Source: Candidatus Thorarchaeota archaeon (GTDB lineage: Archaea; Asgardarchaeota; Thorarchaeia; Thorarchaeales; Thorarchaeaceae). From it: 64,000 bases of DNA. A program made the position numbers and the translations under genes. The notes below the pieces were generated by a model. That model had not been told where the DNA came from. It saw only the letters and a program-made list of their open reading frames with translations, and did not search any database. Shown here in pieces: positions 8,347 to 15,900 of this stretch (position 1 is the stretch's first letter; each line of letters starts with the position of its first letter). Location: the NCBI GenBank assembly GCA_011365025.1, contig RDOF01000010.1:1-64000 (forward strand), in the 5' to 3' direction.

Positions 8347-9663
8347 CTATACTATGGGAACAATCCCCAGGAGGACTAAGAGAATGAAGATCATAACTCC
8401 TATGGCCATGAGGAAGGAGTCTCGTGCCACAGTCCTTAGAAGGTCGCGGTCACGACTAACATAGAACATTTTGTTCATGACTGATGTTGTTGTTGCGATT
8501 ACTACTGCAAGAACCGCAGTCGTCAACGACAACCCTGTGCTTGCATAGGCAGCGACTGTGAATACCACAGCACCTGCGGAAACCAAACCACCTATTGCGG
8601 CTGCAAAGAGAATCCCCAAGTCACTTGCCATATCCTGCAGGAACAGGGCAAATAGGGAGACCACTGTGAAGATAGCAGCAAATCTCAAAGCTGCTCCGAA
8701 TTCGAATGGCGAAGCCAAGGCATCCTCCAAATCCTCTTCGAGGACTCCCCTAATTTTCCCTTGCTCCATGAAGAGCCGCACCATGGCTCCAATAATCAAT
8801 ATTGTGAGCGGTATCATGTAGTACTTGATTAGCTGATATGTTGGGTCGAGCAACAATAGAATGATGGCATTTCTAAGCACCATTGCAACATTCGCCAGAA
8901 TTGTTCCTAGGGCTATTCTGCCCGGATACGCCATTTCAGTCTTGATGTGGAAATCTGTTAGACTCGATACTGTGGCCTCACTGTTTGCAAACCCTCCAAA
9001 GAACCCGAAGAAATAGGGACCTCTTTCCTTGAACTTCTTCGTAAGAATGTAGTTTACGAAACTGACCGATAGAAGAATGATTAGCATTATGTAAATTTGA
9101 AAAGATGGAACAGTCACAGTCCCAAGAACAACTTCCATTGGGATGAGAGGCCAGAGGAACATAATGAGAACAACAAGCTCCACTGCACTAATCATCTCCT
9201 CCCTGGTGACAACTGCAACTGCGGCGGCTAATTCCTCTTTAAAGCCCAGAACCAGAAAGACAAGAAACGCAGAGGTCATGGCCAGAACGGACAATGGCCC
9301 AATGTACTGCCCCGGTTGCGGCGGGGTGTCGAGACCCACAAGTGTTCCAAGGACAAATGCAAGTGCCAAGACTATAGATGTAGTCATTCCCTTTCTCATT
9401 GTGCGGAACATCTTGTATGCCATGTGAATCCCGATAAGAATAGCAGACACCGCAATCGCGTAGATTAGCACAAAAGGCATGCCTGTCACTGTGTATGTGT
9501 AGGCCGCGATAGTGCCAAGCAGACTGAAAAGCCCAAAGGACCTTACTCCTGCTGTGAGTTCTTCAGTGAGGCTTTTTTGGCGTTCCAGTCCAATAAGTGC
9601 TCCAACTGAAAATCCGATTAGCGACCTTACAACGAGATCCGGGCTAAGAAGCAGTTCCTGCAC
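8347..9663 (-). CDS. MgtC/SapB-type N-terminal domain plus DUF4010 membrane protein
   Basis: The 438-residue polytopic protein begins with the MgtC signature region (SLIGFSVGALIGLERQ, then TAGVRSFGLFSLLG) and continues with a long multi-helix C-terminal domain of the DUF4010 type, including a GFFGGFANSEATVSSL segment between helices. I estimate 12-13 transmembrane helices. MgtC domains are linked to Mg2+ stress and ATP-synthase regulation in bacteria; the function of the long DUF4010 form in archaea is not established. The gene is monocistronic in appearance, lying between HisS and the rpo6-thermosome pair on the same strand. Confidence 0.85.
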   Translation of the reverse strand: MQELLLSPDLVVRSLIGFSVGALIGLERQKSLTEELTAGVRSFGLFSLLGTIAAYTYTVTGMPFVLIYAIAVSAILIGIHMAYKMFRTMRKGMTTSIVLALAFVLGTLVGLDTPPQPGQYIGPLSVLAMTSAFLVFLVLGFKEELAAAVAVVTREEMISAVELVVLIMFLWPLIPMEVVLGTVTVPSFQIYIMLIILLSVSFVNYILTKKFKERGPYFFGFFGGFANSEATVSSLTDFHIKTEMAYPGRIALGTILANVAMVLRNAIILLLLDPTYQLIKYYMIPLTILIIGAMVRLFMEQGKIRGVLEEDLEDALASPFEFGAALRFAAIFTVVSLFALFLQDMASDLGILFAAAIGGLVSAGAVVFTVAAYASTGLSLTTAVLAVVIATTTSVMNKMFYVSRDRDLLRTVARDSFLMAIGVMIFILLVLLGIVPIV

Positions 9664-9756
9664 TTACACTCACAACCATGTTTCTTTAGGGAACTGATTC
9701 ATAAACAGCAGTCCCATTTAAGGAGTGCTGTGATTGCACACACAAAAAAGAGGCGG

Positions 9757-9779
9757 AAGGCTGGACTTATGCCAGCCTT
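9757..9779 (-). terminator. Stem-loop with T-run after rpo6
   Basis: AAGGCTGG (9757-9764) and CCAGCCTT (9772-9779) form a perfect 8-bp stem with a 7-base loop. The hairpin covers the rpo6 stop codon, and on the minus strand it is followed within a few bases by a run of six Ts. This is a good candidate for transcription termination of the thermosome-rpo6 unit. Confidence 0.6.
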
Positions 9780-10435
9780 GTGTTTTTCAGCAGTATTGAG
9801 AGGGGTATGTCCGCATGTTCACCAGTGGGTTTTGTTCTGCGCACTGTCATTGGCAGAACTCCGCTCTCAAGCTCGGCTTCAGCAAGAGCAAAGAGCCCCT
9901 TTGGAGCCTTTTTCATATTGATCAAGACTGGAGCTCCCATCGAGATTTGAAGCGCCCTTGCACCGACGATTCGAGCTCTCTCAAATCTTGTTAGCCATTT
10001 GGGCCCCATAGGTATACCAATTCTTTCTTTCTCTGCTTCTAGCCCAGTCCTCAATGAAGTTCGAGGCTCAACCTTGTCAATTGCTTCCATGGGGGGCAGC
10101 TCATGCCGATCAGGTTCAGGCTCGGGTGCTTTTTTGCGTTTGGACTTCTTTGTCTTACCCGTGAGGTCAACGGCTCCGGATGCAATAGCTTCCAAGAGCT
10201 TGACTGCTTCGTCTATTGCTTCCTGCGCCTTGGCTGGGCTCAATCCAGGCACGGATTCAGCAATCTCCTCTGGGTTGCCTTTTGCAATCTTCTCCAAATC
10301 GTCGTAACCTGCGCCGACTAGCTTCTCTGCAGTCTTTGGTCCAACACCAGGGATGTTAGCGAGAATCGCTGCCTTCTCTTCGATGGTGAGCTCTTCATCG
10401 CCGTTGTTTTCGTTTGTTCCGGGGCCGTCTGACAT
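9767..10435 (-). CDS. rpo6: RNA polymerase subunit Rpo6/K with N-terminal helix-hairpin-helix domain
   Basis: The C-terminal part (about residues 145-200) is the Rpo6/RpoK/omega core: [20 protein letters not shown] followed by [18 protein letters not shown], the signature used to lock the assembled polymerase. The normal archaeal subunit is only about 55-90 residues, whereas this protein has 222. Residues about 18-85 form a RadA/Rad51-like HhH domain ([20 protein letters not shown], then a second hairpin [13 protein letters not shown]). A lysine/proline/glutamate-rich linker (about 93-145) joins the two, and about 20 extra residues follow the core. It starts 36 bases after the thermosome stop, with AGGTG upstream of the ATG. 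HhH domains usually bind DNA backbone, so this polymerase may carry an extra DNA contact. Confidence 0.9.
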   Translation of the reverse strand: MSDGPGTNENNGDEELTIEEKAAILANIPGVGPKTAEKLVGAGYDDLEKIAKGNPEEIAESVPGLSPAKAQEAIDEAVKLLEAIASGAVDLTGKTKKSKRKKAPEPEPDRHELPPMEAIDKVEPRTSLRTGLEAEKERIGIPMGPKWLTRFERARIVGARALQISMGAPVLINMKKAPKGLFALAEAELESGVLPMTVRRTKPTGEHADIPLSILLKNTRLA

Positions 10436-10471
10436 GGGTCACACCTGATTTCGAACTGCCTATGACTCTTT

Positions 10472-12109
10472 CTACTCGTCGTCATCCATGCCGCCAGGTC
10501 CCTCAGGACCGCCACCGCCCATTCCAGCACCCCTTGTGCTGATAACATCATCAATTTTCATGATCATCTGGGCTGCTTCAGCGGCTGACATGACGATTTG
10601 TCTGTTCACCAGGGCTGATTCAATGACACGAGCCTTTTTCATGTCTCCTACTTTGCCCTTATCAATGTCGATGCCATAGGTGCCTTTTCCTTCAGCATGG
10701 GCTGATCTCAAGCCGACAATCATGTCAATTGGATCAAGTCCTGCATTCTCGGCAAGAGTTGTTGGGATGGACTCCACAGCATCAGCAAAGGCATTCACAG
10801 CATACTGCTCTCGGCCTTTCAGGGTATCTGCATGACCCCTGAGTTCTCGGGCTATTTCAGCAGCTAGTGCGCCTCCACCGTAAGTGATCTTTGGATGAAT
10901 AACGATGTCGCGGACAACGAATAGTGAGTCGTTGATTGCTCTGTCAACCTCGTCAACAATATGATTGGTTCCACCACGCACAAGCAAGGTCACGGTTGAT
11001 GATCGTGGCATGCCCTCAATAAAGAGCATCTTGTCTTCTCCAACTGTTCGTTCTTCGACCAGCTTTGCCTTGCCAAGGTCACTCTTATCCAAGTTCTGAA
11101 TCTTGGAGATGATAGTTGCGCCTGTTGCTTTGTGCAGTCGCTCAATGTCTGACTTCTTGACTCTCCTGACGGTGAGAATGCCTTTCTTGGCCAGGAAATG
11201 CTGAACAATGTCATCAACGCCTTTCTGGGCTATAACAACATTTGCTCCGGCTTCAACTATCTTGTCTACCATGTTCTTGAGCATGCGCTCCTCCTCGTCT
11301 AGGAAGCTTTGCATCGATGAGGGATCGCTAATAGAAATCTTAGCATCAAACTCCGTTTTGGTGACTTCAAGAGCACATTCGAGAACTGCTATCTTGGCAT
11401 TCTCAACTTTCTTTGGCATTCCTGGGTGAACAATCTCCTTGTCTAACACAAGACCTCTTACTAGTTCTGTCGCATCCACTGGGAGGCCCTCTTGCTTTTG
11501 ACGAGCAATGTCTTTCACATCGAGCTCCTCTCCCGGCTCCAATGAGCTGTTAACAGCTAGAATTGCGTCAACGACAACTTTGGCAAGGGTGTCCCGCGAA
11601 CCTGAAACAAACTTGCTTGACATCGCCACCTTAGCGGCGTCGATAAGGACCTTCCTGTAATCTGCGGATTCTGGGTCGACTGACTCCGCAACCTTGTCAA
11701 TGGTTTCCAATGCGACCTCGGCAGCCTTCCGATAGCCACTGATAATGGTTGTCGGATGGATCTTCTGGTCCAATAGGGTTTCTGCAGCTTTGAGTAGTTC
11801 GCCTGTCAAAATGGCAGAGGTTGTGGTACCATCTCCAACCTCGGAGTCCACAGTTTTTGCAACCTCAATCACCATCTTAGCCGCTGGATGGGCGACATCC
11901 ATCTCTTTCAGGATGGTTGCACCATCATTTGAAACCGTAATATCCCCGAAGCTATCAACGAGCATCTTATCCATTCCTTTTGGACCCAGAGCTGATTTTA
12001 CAGCCTCGGCAATCACAATAGCCGCCATGATGTTGTTTCTTTGGGCATCACGGCCGCGCGTTCTCTCTGTGCCTTCCCTAAGCACAATTACTGGTACTTG
12101 TTGGCTCAA
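10472..12109 (-). CDS. ths: Thermosome subunit (group II chaperonin)
   Basis: This 545-residue group II chaperonin subunit folds cytosolic proteins in a double-ring complex. Hallmarks are LGPKGMDKMLVD, the nucleotide-binding NDGATIL and VGDGTTT motifs, and the glycine-rich, acidic C-terminal tail (GMGGGGPEGPGG then DDDE). The open frame reaches GTG 12124, but TTG 12109 has GGTGGAGG 8 bases before it and gives the usual N terminus just ahead of VPVIVLREGTERTRGRDAQ. A clear TATA box lies at 12185-12195. Only one thermosome gene is in the window, so I cannot tell whether it is the alpha or beta type. rpo6 follows in the same transcript. Confidence 0.97.
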   Translation of the reverse strand: MSQQVPVIVLREGTERTRGRDAQRNNIMAAIVIAEAVKSALGPKGMDKMLVDSFGDITVSNDGATILKEMDVAHPAAKMVIEVAKTVDSEVGDGTTTSAILTGELLKAAETLLDQKIHPTTIISGYRKAAEVALETIDKVAESVDPESADYRKVLIDAAKVAMSSKFVSGSRDTLAKVVVDAILAVNSSLEPGEELDVKDIARQKQEGLPVDATELVRGLVLDKEIVHPGMPKKVENAKIAVLECALEVTKTEFDAKISISDPSSMQSFLDEEERMLKNMVDKIVEAGANVVIAQKGVDDIVQHFLAKKGILTVRRVKKSDIERLHKATGATIISKIQNLDKSDLGKAKLVEERTVGEDKMLFIEGMPRSSTVTLLVRGGTNHIVDEVDRAINDSLFVVRDIVIHPKITYGGGALAAEIARELRGHADTLKGREQYAVNAFADAVESIPTTLAENAGLDPIDMIVGLRSAHAEGKGTYGIDIDKGKVGDMKKARVIESALVNRQIVMSAAEAAQMIMKIDDVISTRGAGMGGGGPEGPGGMDDDE

Positions 12110-12184
12110 CTTTTGTACCTCCACCTAATCTAACGTGTTCTTTGCTTTACAGCGAAAAATGTACATGCACTTCGGACTTGGTTT

Positions 12185-12195
12185 CATATAAAAGG
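12185..12195 (-). promoter_or_regulatory. TATA box of the thermosome gene
   Basis: On the minus strand the sequence is CCTTTTATATG, a near-ideal archaeal TATA box with a purine-rich BRE-like stretch before it (CTAAA). It predicts transcription starting near 12160 and a leader of about 50 bases before the TTG start. Confidence 0.6.
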
Positions 12196-12229
12196 TTTAG
12201 CTTCCAGCAGCAAAATTGAGCATCTGGAT

Positions 12230-13162
12230 TCAACAACATTCCCGTGGCTCCGTGAGGACCGGCCGCCTTAGAACGACATTGTCACCCTTTCTCGCCCCAA
12301 TGATACTGGAGATATGGGGACACTTTCCGCGGGTCACATAATATGTTTCCACATCGCATTCTTCCTGAATCTCGGGAAAGCTCTCAATGTTCGCCTGGCC
12401 CTTTGAGATCACCAAATGGCTCCTTTGGACAATGTCCAGAAACTCCCTGCTAACCCACTTCTTAGGAACCCCATGAGCCCAGGCTCCAGTATCAGCTATC
12501 GTTGTCAGTGTTTCAATCTCGCTTCCTTCAATGTCTTCCCTGGTTGCATCGTTGATCATTGCCTCGCCTTTAACAACGTAGGTGATATGCCATCCAAGAT
12601 TCTTGGCCAGACGAAGAAGGGGAATGTCAAAGAATGACTCTCCTGCGTTGTCTGCCAGAAATACGAGTTCCCCTTTACGGGAAGTAAGAGCATTCCATAG
12701 CAGCTTTGAATCGTCAATTGCGAATCCGATTGTCATTATTTCATCAAACATAGACTCCAGGCTATTCAGATTGGCTTCATGGCCCGCCACATTGTAGTCA
12801 ATGACATTGCCGGCTATTGCCGCTGCCAGTGCAGCTCTGAGTTTCTCGTAGCCAGTGTACAGGTTTACTTTCTCATCAACAAGCGGAAATGCTCGCCTTG
12901 CGGAGTCAATGCTATGTTTCTTGAGTGACGCATACGGATTCGATTTGCCTGCGGTCTTGTACAGCTCTTGGTGCAGCAGAATTGAGAGTTCCAAGGGTGG
13001 CTGATGTTTCTTGAAACCTTCAGCTATTCTCTTGTAGGCAATTCGGAAGTATTCATATTGCTCTCTCTCATCGTTTGTTAAAAGAGGAATGGCAATACCT
13101 AGGCTGCTAATAATGCAAGCAGAGCACTCTGGCACAAGAGGTACTCGGATTCTATCACTCAT
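12230..13162 (-). CDS. DUF89 family protein (COG1578, predicted metal-dependent phosphatase/methyltransferase-like)
   Basis: The 310-residue protein has the DUF89 features: an N-terminal PECSACIISSL cysteine pair, the metal-site motif FLADNAGESFFD, the conserved VISKGQANIES loop and a C-terminal GKCPHISS segment. Eukaryotic relatives (ARMT1) and pantothenate-kinase fusions are metal-dependent phosphatases thought to remove damaged metabolites, so a damage-control phosphatase is a reasonable guess. The substrate is unknown. ATG 13162 has GAGGAG 8 bases upstream and overlaps the last 8 bases of the acetyltransferase gene, so the two are translationally coupled. Confidence 0.85.
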   Translation of the reverse strand: MSDRIRVPLVPECSACIISSLGIAIPLLTNDEREQYEYFRIAYKRIAEGFKKHQPPLELSILLHQELYKTAGKSNPYASLKKHSIDSARRAFPLVDEKVNLYTGYEKLRAALAAAIAGNVIDYNVAGHEANLNSLESMFDEIMTIGFAIDDSKLLWNALTSRKGELVFLADNAGESFFDIPLLRLAKNLGWHITYVVKGEAMINDATREDIEGSEIETLTTIADTGAWAHGVPKKWVSREFLDIVQRSHLVISKGQANIESFPEIQEECDVETYYVTRGKCPHISSIIGARKGDNVVLRRPVLTEPRECC

Positions 13163-13664
13163 CGGTGGACTCCTCTCCACCCTCGGCAGGATACTCCATG
13201 GCCATGTAGTATGCGTCCTCTCCATCTCTATAGTATCCCTTGAGTACGCGACGGACTTCGAAACCCAGCTTCTCGTACGCTTTTATCGCCGCCTGATTGC
13301 TCTTCCTCACCTCGAGAAAGAACTCCCTGGCTCCATATTCTACCATCCCCGCCATTGCGCCAGATATCAGGTCAGTGCCTACGCCCTTAAATCGATGATT
13401 CCTTGATACCGCAACTGACACAATGTGACCTTTCTTCGCGGGCATTGCTGTTCTATAACTGGAAATGCCCCGTTCAATTCTGCACATTATGTATCCAATT
13501 ACTCTACCATCAGTTTCTGCAACCAGAAATGAGTTTGGTGCGTGCTGATAGAGCCCTATAAAGAAGGACTCGGGATAATTCTCTGGCAAGCATGTCTTGT
13601 TCAATCCCATCACTGCCTCCAGGTCATCTCTACTGAAATTTCGAATATGATAGGTTGCAGTCAT
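13155..13664 (-). CDS. N-acetyltransferase, RimI/Ard1-like
   Basis: This GNAT protein of about 169 residues resembles archaeal N-terminal protein acetyltransferases. Visible features are the ATYHIRNFSRDDLEAVM start, VAETDGRVIGYIMC, the acetyl-CoA loop VAVSRNHRFKGVGTDLI and the C-terminal NQAAIKAYEKLGF. ATG 13664 gives MTATYHIR; the open frame continues upstream to 13724 without family resemblance. The 3' end overlaps the DUF89 gene by 8 bases. The peptide substrate class is inferred from the family only. Confidence 0.85.
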   Translation of the reverse strand: MTATYHIRNFSRDDLEAVMGLNKTCLPENYPESFFIGLYQHAPNSFLVAETDGRVIGYIMCRIERGISSYRTAMPAKKGHIVSVAVSRNHRFKGVGTDLISGAMAGMVEYGAREFFLEVRKSNQAAIKAYEKLGFEVRRVLKGYYRDGEDAYYMAMEYPAEGGEESTDE

Positions 13665-13742
13665 GGGAACATCACAACGTCCGCTCTTGGTGAGGTCTCT
13701 GGGAAAACGTTCTTCTTTTATCAATTGTGCCGCGATGAGGTT

Positions 13743-14489
13743 CTATCTCATATCGCGCCATCTCTTGATGTCATCTGGACTTAGCATCGCGACCTTCTTG
13801 GCCGCTCTTATCCATCTTCTGACAGTGCGCTCTGAAAATTCTCCTTTGCCAGTGCTTTCGATTCGCCCTTCTTCCAAAGCTTCGTTTATCCTCACCAAAA
13901 GCTCTCCAGGCTGAGACATGGCCAGCTCAAGAATACTCGTAATCCTTGCACCCTTAACGATTCCCCTTGCCTCGTTTATCCATTGAGAGGCAGTAGCTCT
14001 CGGAATGTCGCATTTCAATGCTATGTCATCTGCGTCTGCATCGGCGAGCCGCAAGAGGTCCGAAATCCCATGGTCTACAAGGCCCTTTGCGTAGGAATCG
14101 TCAATTCCCTCCACTATTGCCAAGGGCAGCTCATGTGATAAGCTCCCAGATTTCTCTTCCATATCCTCAACGGGAACTGAAAAGCCTTCATCAAATTCCT
14201 CTGTTTCGAGTTCAAGCATCTCAGCCAATTCTTCCTCTAATGCTTCAAGTTCTTCAAGAGGGAATAATTTCCATTGACCAAACCTTCGTCGCTCCCTGTT
14301 CGGAGGACTACTTATTGGTTCAACTGAGACCGAGCATATGCTGACAGAGAAGACAAACATCGCCACGAAGACCAGAAGCATAGCTAGGACAGTATTTACC
14401 CACCAGGTCAAAATGGCTGCGACGACAAGAATCCCGAAAGCTGCAATGGCGGGAGTTCCTTTGAATTTATCAATTGGGTGCGCGTTCAT
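13743..14489 (-). CDS. Membrane-anchored helix-hairpin-helix protein
   Basis: I do not know a named family for this 248-residue protein. After a short N terminus it has two adjacent transmembrane helices (AAFGILVVAAILTWWV and VLAMLLVFVAMFVFSVSI), then an acidic cytosolic linker, then a helix-hairpin-helix-like domain (IVEGIDDSYAKGLVDHGISD, LADADADDIALKCDIPRATA) and a second helical region with ERTVRRWIRAAKKVAML. The HhH part resembles the DUF4332/RadA-type double hairpin. ATG 14489 has GAGG 9 bases upstream. A membrane-tethered DNA-binding or protein-docking module is suggested. It lies upstream of the acetyltransferase and DUF89 genes on the same strand. Confidence 0.7.
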   Translation of the reverse strand: MNAHPIDKFKGTPAIAAFGILVVAAILTWWVNTVLAMLLVFVAMFVFSVSICSVSVEPISSPPNRERRRFGQWKLFPLEELEALEEELAEMLELETEEFDEGFSVPVEDMEEKSGSLSHELPLAIVEGIDDSYAKGLVDHGISDLLRLADADADDIALKCDIPRATASQWINEARGIVKGARITSILELAMSQPGELLVRINEALEEGRIESTGKGEFSERTVRRWIRAAKKVAMLSPDDIKRWRDMR

Positions 14490-14644
14490 CAACGTGGTCC
14501 TCTGTTCTTCTCCAGCTAGTTCCTTCAACTTAGTTGCTTATAAGCTGTGGCGACTAGTCCTTTTGCTTGTTTTGCATTTTTCAAGGCTTAATCACTGTAT
14601 CCATACGGATAAGTCCTTTAGTGTGGTGGATTTCAGCATTCACC

Positions 14645-15214
14645 ATGTCAGTAGTGCTGATAGGTGGCTCTCCAGGAACTGGAAAAACAAAGGTTGCCCA
14701 AGTACTGGCCTCCCGATTAAGCGTTGGCGTTGTTAATCTTAGTGATCTTGCCGAATCATCCGGCTGCATTTCTGCATATGACAAAGCTCGCGATACGGGC
14801 ATTATTGATGAAGACTGCCTAGTCGAGGCAATCGAAGGTATAGTTGATGATCTGAAAGGGCAGCTAGTGATAGAGGGCCACTATATTGACCTCGTTCCGT
14901 TCAGGTCTGTTCAGGCCGTATTCATGTTGAGAACTCACCCTGAGGATTTGAAAAGCAGACTCGCTTCGCGGGGCTGGAAAGGAGACAAAGTCCGCGAGAA
15001 TGTTGAAGCTGAAGTTGTGGGAGTATGCCAATTGGATGCAATTGAGTCCTTTGGTGAGGAACTGGTTTTTGAAATTGATACAACCGAGCTAAGCCCAATT
15101 CAGGTTGCGGACGAAATTCAGAAAATTCTGAGTTCTCCCGATGAACCCTTGCGAATCGACTGGATGCAGCTTCTTGAAGAGGAAGGACGACTCGATGAAT
15201 TCCTTTCAGAATGA
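14645..15214 (+). CDS. AK6/Fap7-like nucleotide kinase
   Basis: The 189-residue P-loop kinase begins with VVLIGGSPGTGKTKVAQVLA (Walker A). It continues with VNLSDLAESSG, the LVIEGHYIDLVP segment and the lid-like LRTHPEDLKSRLASRGWKGDKVRENVEAE region with the RGW motif typical of the AK6/Fap7 family. Family members have adenylate-kinase and ATPase activity and, in archaea and eukaryotes, help 40S/30S subunit maturation through Rps14/Rps11. The open frame extends upstream to 14567, but ATG 14645 places the P-loop where the family has it. It is divergent from the membrane HhH gene. Confidence 0.88.
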   Translation: MSVVLIGGSPGTGKTKVAQVLASRLSVGVVNLSDLAESSGCISAYDKARDTGIIDEDCLVEAIEGIVDDLKGQLVIEGHYIDLVPFRSVQAVFMLRTHPEDLKSRLASRGWKGDKVRENVEAEVVGVCQLDAIESFGEELVFEIDTTELSPIQVADEIQKILSSPDEPLRIDWMQLLEEEGRLDEFLSE

Positions 15215-15219
15215 ATTCA

Positions 15220-15837
15220 TTACTCCTTCTCTCGCAGTGCAATGGAGATTAGAGAAAGAACTCCAACTATTAGCATTGTCATCGGGACTCCGGTGGACGC
15301 TAGTTCTACGTTAGGTATGAGCTGAAGCGTCACTGATACGAAGAAGTACACATTCATTCCAGCCATTGCCATCATCATTGCTGGAATTGCTGAGAAATAT
15401 GTGGCTTTTGGATTTGAATATGCAAAGAATCCCAAAACAATGAGCAAGGTCCCTGCGACCAGTGGGAAGATGAAGAATCCGTTGTAGGGTGCTTGATCAA
15501 AGGCTCCAAACAAGAAGACGTCCCAAAATGTGTCGAATCCAACCCCCGCCTCGTGTGTCATCACAACAAGAAATTCGGTCCAGATTGCCAAGATTCCAGA
15601 TAGTATCAGAACTAGCGCTGGCCACCTATAGTGAAGAAGACCTAGCTCTCTCTTTCTTAGTTGCTTCTTCAGCTCCATAGCCTTCTTGACGCGCTCTTCT
15701 TCCTTCTTGCGCTCAATCTCCCGTTCCCGTTTTGTGAGGGCATCTTCATCCTGCTGCTCATCTTCCACAGCATCAATTATCTCTTCAGCCATTTCAAGGG
15801 GCTTTTCGCTATCGTTTGTGGAGGGCTTTTCATTCAT
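15220..15837 (-). CDS. Four-helix membrane protein with charged N-terminal coiled coil
   Basis: I do not recognise this 205-residue protein. The first 65 residues are highly charged and predicted coiled coil (repeated KREREIERKKEEERVKK pattern). Four transmembrane segments follow: ALVLILSGILAIWTEFLVVM, GFFIFPLVAGTLLIVLGFF, FSAIPAMMMAMAGMNVYFFV and GVPMTMLIVGVLSLISIAL. The C terminus is short. It converges with the AK6-like gene, with only 5 bases between stops, and lies downstream of the DNA methyltransferase on the same strand. No function can be assigned. Confidence 0.7.
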   Translation of the reverse strand: MNEKPSTNDSEKPLEMAEEIIDAVEDEQQDEDALTKREREIERKKEEERVKKAMELKKQLRKRELGLLHYRWPALVLILSGILAIWTEFLVVMTHEAGVGFDTFWDVFLFGAFDQAPYNGFFIFPLVAGTLLIVLGFFAYSNPKATYFSAIPAMMMAMAGMNVYFFVSVTLQLIPNVELASTGVPMTMLIVGVLSLISIALREKE

Positions 15838-15900
15838 GTTGAATCCTGTTTTTCTCTTGTCCTGTTGTATATAAGCATCAGTATCTGAGAAACCTATTGG

